Shown here piece by piece: positions 14,125 through 18,555 of a stretch of DNA of 18,555 bases; the first letter of the stretch is position 1, and the number at the start of each line of letters is the position of its first letter. This stretch comes from Desulfobulbaceae bacterium UBA2276 (GTDB lineage Bacteria; Desulfobacterota; Desulfobulbia; Desulfobulbales; Desulfocapsaceae). A program made the position numbers and the translations under genes. The notes beneath the pieces are model-generated. The model worked only from the letters and a program-made list of their open reading frames with translations. It was not told the origin of the DNA and ran no database searches. The DNA lies in contig DDWW01000033.1 in the NCBI GenBank assembly GCA_002347085.1, forward strand, positions 1 through 18,555, written 5' to 3'.

Positions 14125-14676
14125 TCAATCCCCGGCATCACTCTTCTCCGGGACGCTGATATGCCGGGAAAGCATCAGTGACTGAATGACCAGGAAAACC
14201 ATGGTCATCCCCAGCATGCCGAAGAGTTTGAAGTTTACCCAGGTGTCGCGGTCAAAGTTGTACATCACGTAAAGATTGGCCCCGCCCATGATCAGGAAGA
14301 AGGCGACCCAGCTTAAGTTGAGTCGCCGCCAGATCTGGTTCGGCAGCTTGATCTGGGCGCTCATCAACCGCTCGACCACGGTCTTTTCCCCGATGAACTG
14401 GCTGCCCAGAAAGGCGGCGCCGAAAATCCAGTTGATGACGGTCGGCTTCCATTGGATGAACTGTTCGTTGTGCAGGTAGAGAGTCAGGCCGCCGAAGATC
14501 ACCAGGATTGCCAGGGTGACCAGTTGCATGGTCGCCACCTTGCGGGTTTTCATCCAGGTGACGGCGACGTGCAGAAAGGTCGCAGCGATGGCGACAGCGG
14601 TCGCCACATAGATGTCGAACATCTTGTAGGCGATGAAAAAAAGCAGAATGGGCAGGAAATCGGTAAGGAGTTTCAT
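14125..14676 (-). CDS. yciB: Inner membrane septation protein YciB (IspZ family)
   Basis: The 183-residue protein is almost all membrane helices, with the family's landmarks: the start MKLLTDFLPILLFFIAYKM, then ATAVAIAATFLHVAVTW, the strand-like KWKP-type motif QWKPTVINWIFGAAFLGSQF, RRLNLSWVAFFLIMGGANLY, DTWVNFKLFGMLGMT and a short cytoplasmic tail. YciB is an inner-membrane protein linked to cell-envelope synthesis and septation in enterics and Shigella. Its start codon overlaps, as ATGA, the stop of a leftover pagL-like reading frame, which suggests it was once coupled to a pagL gene. No good Shine-Dalgarno is visible. Confidence 0.93.
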   Translation of the reverse strand: MKLLTDFLPILLFFIAYKMFDIYVATAVAIAATFLHVAVTWMKTRKVATMQLVTLAILVIFGGLTLYLHNEQFIQWKPTVINWIFGAAFLGSQFIGEKTVVERLMSAQIKLPNQIWRRLNLSWVAFFLIMGGANLYVMYNFDRDTWVNFKLFGMLGMTMVFLVIQSLMLSRHISVPEKSDAGD

Positions 14677-14753
14677 AGGTTTTGAAAAGTAAGACCGAAA
14701 AGCAGTTTGCAGGAGTTCCGCGGGTCATGAGGTTCCTCACTGCTGCCATTGGA
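14673..14753 (-). pseudogene. Remnant of a second pagL-like gene (last 27 codons)
   Basis: On the - strand this stretch reads SNGSSEEPHDPRNSCKLLFG then LTFQNL and TGA. It matches the end of the intact PagL-like protein encoded at 16111-16725 (SNGGSEEPNDPLNSGKLLVG then ITF). At DNA level 14701-14752 agrees with 16130-16181 at 45 of 52 positions by my count. The homology stops abruptly at the SNG codons, and no start codon or upstream part remains. The original TAA is changed to CAA, so the frame runs on to a TGA overlapping the yciB ATG. It is a dead 3' fragment of a gene duplicate. Confidence 0.8.
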
Positions 14754-14787
14754 AAAATTAGGGGAGTGTCCCGAATGTACTTTTTCC

Positions 14788-16065
14788 TTATTGTTTGATG
14801 TTAAAAAAAGGAATGGTTGCGCCAGGAATCATTTGAGTGGGGAGCTTTCCGTCCCATTTCTCAGAGCGGATCAGTTCCACCAGATTTTGATTTTGGGCAA
14901 GCGCGTCCGCTTTGGCACGAATAGCCCCTGCTTCTGCATCACCGCGTAACTTAGTGGCCTGAGCTTCGGCTGTTGCCCGAGCCAAGGCGGAATCGGCTTC
15001 GGCCTGGGCCTTGGTCACCACGATTTTAGCTTCTACCCGTTCTTTTTCCAGATCTTGATTACGGGTTGCAACAGCTACTTCCGCGTTCATACGGGCGGAA
15101 ATTGCGTTTTCGTATGCCTGTGAGAAATCAATATTTTCAACTTGGAGCGAATCAATTACTACCGGTCCCTTGATATTGTCGCGCAGTGCCTGGGATATAT
15201 CGGCAATTAATTTGACACGGTTTTGCACGGCACTGACCGCATTAAACTGGCCAAAGACATTCTCCACCTGTGTCGGTGCTTGACGACTCATAACCCGGCT
15301 TTCCAGGCCACTGATATTACCATATTCCGTATAAACATTTGCCACTTGATCCGGTGGCACATGGTAAGAAATGGACACTCGCAGTTCTGCGGGTTGCTGA
15401 TCCTTACTGTAGGCAGATAGCTTGTCAAACACCAAGGCTTGGTGCTGGATGGAAATTTTATTCACCGAGTCCATTATGGGTATTTTGAAGTGTAATCCAG
15501 GCTCGGCTATTTTGATAATGCGTCCATTTCGTAGCACAACTCCGCGTTCCTTGCTATCAACAGTGTACCATGTACCAAAAAAGATGCCGATACCAATAAG
15601 CAGAAAGAGTGAAGTGAAAATTACTTTTTTTTGAGAGATAGGTGCTGTTAGCATGATTGCAGGTGTCTGGAAAGAATGAAAAAGAGTTTTTAGATTTGGC
15701 CTTGTTGCAAAGCTCAATCTGTACTTGCCAAGAATACTTGAGGGTATATTCCCCGTTATCTGAGATTCAGTGTCCTGGGTTTCATCGGGAGCATGGTGCG
15801 AATCTGTAATAAGTTCTCCTTGCCCGACTCTTTCTTGAGTTTTTTGAATAGACCTCTTGATAGCAATATAGAGCAAATAAGGAATAGAAATAAAGGCTAA
15901 GAAGGCTAATGTTACATCAAAGCGCATTCCTTTTGATCTGGTGGCACCATAAAGCAATGCCATGATCCAAAATAACGCATTGCAAAACAAAAGCGTTTGC
16001 ACAAGGAGAAACAATAATCTTTTTACCGCTTGTATTGAGGATTGCTCAGTCAACAGAAGTACCAT
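14788..16065 (-). CDS. SPFH/prohibitin-domain membrane protein with N-terminal extension
   Basis: The 425-residue product has a membrane helix at about 146-165 (VIFTSLFLLIGIGIFFGTWY) followed by the SPFH domain (about 165-330; VDSKERGVVLRNGRIIKIAE, GLHFKIPIMDSV, ISYHVPPDQVANVY). An Ala/Glu-rich coiled coil follows (about 330-405; ATAEAQATKLRGDAEAGAIR) and the tail ends GATIPFFNIKQ. Family members form large membrane-bound oligomers, often alongside proteases such as FtsH. The unusual part is the first 137 residues, with two further membrane helices (about 17-40 and 50-67), where ordinary prohibitin-like proteins of about 285 residues would begin near MLTAPISQKK (start near 15654). It lies between pagL and a pagL remnant and looks more AT-rich than its neighbours. 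Confidence 0.87.
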   Translation of the reverse strand: MVLLLTEQSSIQAVKRLLFLLVQTLLFCNALFWIMALLYGATRSKGMRFDVTLAFLAFISIPYLLYIAIKRSIQKTQERVGQGELITDSHHAPDETQDTESQITGNIPSSILGKYRLSFATRPNLKTLFHSFQTPAIMLTAPISQKKVIFTSLFLLIGIGIFFGTWYTVDSKERGVVLRNGRIIKIAEPGLHFKIPIMDSVNKISIQHQALVFDKLSAYSKDQQPAELRVSISYHVPPDQVANVYTEYGNISGLESRVMSRQAPTQVENVFGQFNAVSAVQNRVKLIADISQALRDNIKGPVVIDSLQVENIDFSQAYENAISARMNAEVAVATRNQDLEKERVEAKIVVTKAQAEADSALARATAEAQATKLRGDAEAGAIRAKADALAQNQNLVELIRSEKWDGKLPTQMIPGATIPFFNIKQ

Positions 16066-16110
16066 GGAATAAATATGGATCCGGATTTACTCTGAACAGC
16101 TCCATAACGC

Positions 16111-16725
16111 TTAAAATGTAATACCAACCAGCAGTTTGCCCGAGTTCAGCGGGTCATTGGGTTCCTCGCTGCCGCCATTGGAGATATGATGGTAACGCAA
16201 TTCAAACAGGAGATTGTAGCTCTGGGCCATTTCATATTCCATCCCGATACCGAACTGATAGTTACCGTTCAATTCCGCACCCATGCCGGGAACATCGGCA
16301 AAACTATACACCGGGCCGCCGCCGCCAAACAGATAGGGGTGGACCGCATTACTTGCGGTAAAGGTATAACAGGCGAGGAAGTTCATGCCAATCATGCTGG
16401 AAGTATCGGGACTGACCATAAAATGAAGGGGCAGCTCCACCAGGACGGAATGAAAGCCGCGATACCAGCCGGAGCCGATGTCATCAAAGATAAGATGCGA
16501 GTAGCGAGGGACAAGGTCAAGGGTTTCAACCCGTTGGGTGGTCTGCCCCCAGCCGGGGAAGCTCTGGCCATAACCGCCCAGCACTGCCCAGGTGTCTTTT
16601 GAGGTGTCAATGGGGGCAGAGGCAGCCGGCAAGGCAGTGCCTATTGCCAGAGAAAACACTAAAGGCATAAAGTAGGTATGTCTGTTAAAGAATTTTTTCT
16701 TCCACATAAATTGCTTTCTGTGCAT
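16111..16725 (-). CDS. PagL-like outer-membrane protein (acyloxyacyl hydrolase family)
   Basis: The 204-residue protein has a signal peptide (basic start, FMPLVFSLAIGTALP core, likely cleavage after ASA near residue 37) and then amphipathic beta strands of an outer-membrane barrel. The C-terminus HHISNGGSEEPNDPLNSGKL carries the H-x-S-N motif of PagL lipid A 3-O-deacylases. In PagL of Pseudomonas the triad is H149, S151 and E163. The position 12 residues past the Ser is Asn here (DPLNSG), so deacylase activity is uncertain. The last residue is Phe, as usual for barrels. AGGGGG upstream overlaps the stop of the preceding lipoprotein gene, only 9 bases away, so the two are probably one operon. 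Confidence 0.83.
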   Translation of the reverse strand: MHRKQFMWKKKFFNRHTYFMPLVFSLAIGTALPAASAPIDTSKDTWAVLGGYGQSFPGWGQTTQRVETLDLVPRYSHLIFDDIGSGWYRGFHSVLVELPLHFMVSPDTSSMIGMNFLACYTFTASNAVHPYLFGGGGPVYSFADVPGMGAELNGNYQFGIGMEYEMAQSYNLLFELRYHHISNGGSEEPNDPLNSGKLLVGITF

Positions 16726-16734
16726 AGTTTCCCC

Positions 16735-17703
16735 CTACCGTGTCGGCATGGAATCGATGATGTATTGGGCCACAATTTTTCCCATATCATCGACCAAGGT
16801 CTCATCGGTACCGCTATAGGAGGCACCGAAGGCGTTATTCCAACTGGACATTTTTTCGTCACGGACTACTTTTTGGGTGGCACTGTCGATGAGTTGAAGG
16901 TTCAATTCCAGCCCTGAACTGCCTGCCATAGGCCCTGCCCACATGCGGGCGGCGACCGGGACAATACGCAACTCGGTAATATCAGCCTTGATAATAAGTG
17001 TATTCCCAGCACCGGCTTGCCCTTCTGAGGCGGTAGTAATCTTCTTGAAACGATTTGCCATCTGCAAGGCCGTCATCATACTGTGCTGCAATTCTGAGAC
17101 CGCCTTGGGTGAATCTTTGGCAATCTCTGGTTTGGCGGTGAAGGTGGAAAAAACAAGATTTTCATACTGCTTCTCCAGCTTTTTCACGGGAGACGCGGTC
17201 GTCTGATCGGCCTGATCAGTATTCTGTTCAACTTGCTTATTATCCTGCTTGACTGGCTCCGGTGCTTCTTTCTTTGGAGCATTATCCTGAGATGTCGAAA
17301 CGCTTGCAGGTGGGGATGGGGCTTGAGGAGTGGGCTGTGCCGTTTGCTCTTTGATTTTTTGTTCTACCATGCTGAGGGTGTTCGTATCAGTATGGCCGGT
17401 TTCAGCAAGATTGTTTTCTTGCTGAAACTTCTTTATTGCCTTGAGAGTGCCTTTGCCCAGCTTGCCATCAGCTGCTCCCGGCTTGTAACCCAGGGTCGAG
17501 AGTTGTTGTTGCAGCTGGATGATTTCTTGTTTGGAGAGTTTTTTGATTTCGTTGCTGGTTGCCTTGGGAGCTGATGCCGATGTTTGAGTATCAAGCTCTG
17601 GCTTAACCTCGGTGTCGGACGGTGGAGGATTTGTCGCCGTGCATCCAGTTAAAATAACTACCAGGGAAAAAAGAAAAAAAGTTTTATAGAATTTGTTTGC
17701 CAT
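16735..17703 (-). CDS. Lipoprotein with peptidoglycan-binding domain and DUF4410-like C-terminus
   Basis: The 322-residue product begins MANKFYKTFFLFSLVVILTG then C21, a lipoprotein signal with the lipobox LTGC. Thr at +2 predicts the outer membrane. Residues about 58-117 (LQQQLSTLGYKPGAADGKLG, TLKAIKKFQQENNL) form a PG_binding_1 domain. A Pro/Gln/Thr-rich linker (about 120-190) leads to a domain (about 195-322; NLVFSTFTAKPEIAKDSPKA, MMTALQMANRFKKI, TLIIKADITELRIVP) that resembles DUF4410 by eye. The frame extends upstream to 17778, but ATG 17703 has AAAGGAAG just ahead and begins the signal peptide. Role inferred: an outer-membrane lipoprotein touching peptidoglycan. Confidence 0.85.
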   Translation of the reverse strand: MANKFYKTFFLFSLVVILTGCTATNPPPSDTEVKPELDTQTSASAPKATSNEIKKLSKQEIIQLQQQLSTLGYKPGAADGKLGKGTLKAIKKFQQENNLAETGHTDTNTLSMVEQKIKEQTAQPTPQAPSPPASVSTSQDNAPKKEAPEPVKQDNKQVEQNTDQADQTTASPVKKLEKQYENLVFSTFTAKPEIAKDSPKAVSELQHSMMTALQMANRFKKITTASEGQAGAGNTLIIKADITELRIVPVAARMWAGPMAGSSGLELNLQLIDSATQKVVRDEKMSSWNNAFGASYSGTDETLVDDMGKIVAQYIIDSMPTR

Positions 17704-17854
17704 TGTTTCTTCCTTTGTTAAGTTGCTTGCAGCATAGATTATACAAAATAGCGAGTGCAATGAGTTCAATTTGCTCATGAATAGTAGTCAATTTAACTGG
17801 TTATTCATCATACTGAATTGCAACCAATAGTCAATACGAAATGGTGGAAAAGAT
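17704..17854. promoter_or_regulatory. Divergent promoter region
   Basis: This AT-rich 151-base gap separates the - strand lipoprotein gene from the + strand oxidoreductase gene, so both promoters should lie here. ATGAATA (17777-17783) and TATTCAT (17802-17808) are a perfect inverted repeat. TAGTCAAT occurs twice (17785-17792 and 17828-17835). These could be operator sites. No confident -35/-10 pair was found. Confidence 0.4.
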
Positions 17855-18555
17855 ATGAATAACGCTGAGATGGCAAAAGTCCTGATTATCGGCTCCGGGA
17901 TCGGCGGCTTGAGTATCGGCATTATTCTGGCCAAACTGGGGTTTGAGGTCACGGTGGTCGAAAAAAACAGGCAGCCTGGCGGGATGATGCGCAGCTTTGT
18001 GCGTCAGGGGGTGCATTGCAATGTCGGCCTGCATTATCTGGGGGCACTCGATGAGGGGCAGGTTCTGCGCCGCTGTTTTGATTATCTCGGCGTAACCAAT
18101 GAGTTACCGCTCGTGCGGATGGGCGTGGACGGCCCCATTGATCGCTACCTGTTTACTGATAAGGGGTTGGGGGTTGAAGCCTTTGATGTCCCTGTTGGAT
18201 TTGAGGCCTATGAGGCCAATTTGCGAGCTGCCTTTCCCGCTCAACACCAGCAGATTGATTTCTTGATGGCGATGCTGCGCCGCAGCGGGGGGCAGTTTGA
18301 TCGGCTGGACTTTCTCTATACGGACAAACCAATGCAATCCTGGTTTGAACAGGCTGAACCGCTGGGGGCAATCTTTGACCGTATCGGTTGCAGCCCGGGG
18401 TTGCGGGCGGTCTTCGGCCTGCCTTCAGTGCTGATCGGTGTTCCGCCGGCAGTCTGTCCGCAATTTTATCATACCATGACCTTGGCCAGTTATCTCTTGT
18501 CAGCCTGGCGTCTGGCGGGCAATGGTGCGCACATGGCCGATGTCTGTACCCGGCG
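17855..18555 (+). CDS. FAD-dependent oxidoreductase, phytoene desaturase/CrtISO-like (partial)
   Basis: The frame is open from ATG 17855 to the window edge (233 codons). The N-terminal Rossmann fold KVLIIGSGIGGLSIGIILAK (residues 8-27) has GxGxxG, followed by VTVVEKNRQPGGMMRSF, the FAD-binding pattern of phytoene desaturases, carotenoid isomerases and retinol saturases. GVHCNVGLHYLGAL resembles the 'D/N-xG-xHxxG' segment of that group. GGA (17846-17848) precedes the start by 6 bases. An ATG at 17870 is an alternative. The C-terminal half is missing, so the substrate class cannot be fixed. It is divergent from the lipoprotein gene and may or may not relate to the ACP/BtrH-like operon 3.8 kb away. 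Confidence 0.85.
   Translation, partial: MNNAEMAKVLIIGSGIGGLSIGIILAKLGFEVTVVEKNRQPGGMMRSFVRQGVHCNVGLHYLGALDEGQVLRRCFDYLGVTNELPLVRMGVDGPIDRYLFTDKGLGVEAFDVPVGFEAYEANLRAAFPAQHQQIDFLMAMLRRSGGQFDRLDFLYTDKPMQSWFEQAEPLGAIFDRIGCSPGLRAVFGLPSVLIGVPPAVCPQFYHTMTLASYLLSAWRLAGNGAHMADVCTR

Noticed and set aside
14252..14749. 165-codon frame overlapping yciB on the same strand
   Set aside because: It is out of frame with the clear YciB protein and very Arg/His-rich, with no membrane pattern. It is a frame shadow.
14754..14775. Insertion-sequence end (GGGGAGTGTCCC-like) beside the pagL remnant
   Set aside because: The motif looks like some IS ends, but no matching inverted copy is found on the other side of the SPFH gene and there is no transposase.

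Overview
The window looks like a chromosomal segment of a Gram-negative bacterium, most probably a member of the Desulfobacterota (former Deltaproteobacteria, Desulfobulbales-like). That placement is an inference. It rests on the order dnaX-ybaB-recR, then thrS-infC-rpmI-rplT-pheS-pheT-ihfA-merR-tRNA-Pro, on the IHF-alpha-type protein, and on outer-membrane functions (a PagL-like beta-barrel and a lipoprotein).

Region 1 (1-9952, everything on the + strand) is housekeeping. It starts with the 3' end of dnaX, then ybaB and recR (recombinational repair), then tRNA-Val(GAC) with a clear terminator. After that comes the classic translation cluster: thrS, infC, rpmI, rplT, pheS and pheT, followed by ihfA, a short MerR-type regulator gene and tRNA-Pro(GGG). 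infC begins with the rare ATT codon, which the usual start-codon search misses and which truncates the protein by 20 residues. The gaps in this region carry at least five copies of an approximately 96-100 bp intergenic element with inverted-repeat arms and a conserved tail. Two copies are in tandem between thrS and infC. Two copies start exactly at the TAG stop codon of the preceding gene.

Region 2 (10108-14093, - strand) is an accessory cluster. Read in the direction of transcription it holds a small protein I do not recognise, a BtrH-like acyltransferase/C39-fold protein, an ABC ATPase whose start overlaps the BtrH-like stop (ATGA), an ABC-2 permease and a free-standing acyl carrier protein. 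Known BtrH takes an acyl group from an ACP, so this set reads as 'load on ACP, transfer, export' and is the best candidate for an undescribed biosynthetic or lipid-modifying system. An FAD-dependent desaturase-like oxidoreductase that runs off the right end (17855-18555, + strand) may belong with it, but four cell-envelope genes lie between.

Region 3 (14125-17703, - strand) is cell-envelope genes. In the direction of transcription these are a lipoprotein with a peptidoglycan-binding domain, a PagL-like outer-membrane protein, a prohibitin/SPFH-domain protein with an unusual N-terminal membrane extension, and the inner-membrane septation protein YciB. A 27-codon remnant of a second pagL-like 3' end lies directly upstream of yciB, overlapping its start codon. 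The SPFH gene is therefore bracketed by direct repeats of the pagL 3' end, which suggests duplication or insertion.

No CRISPR array, complete insertion sequence, phage gene or rRNA was seen.
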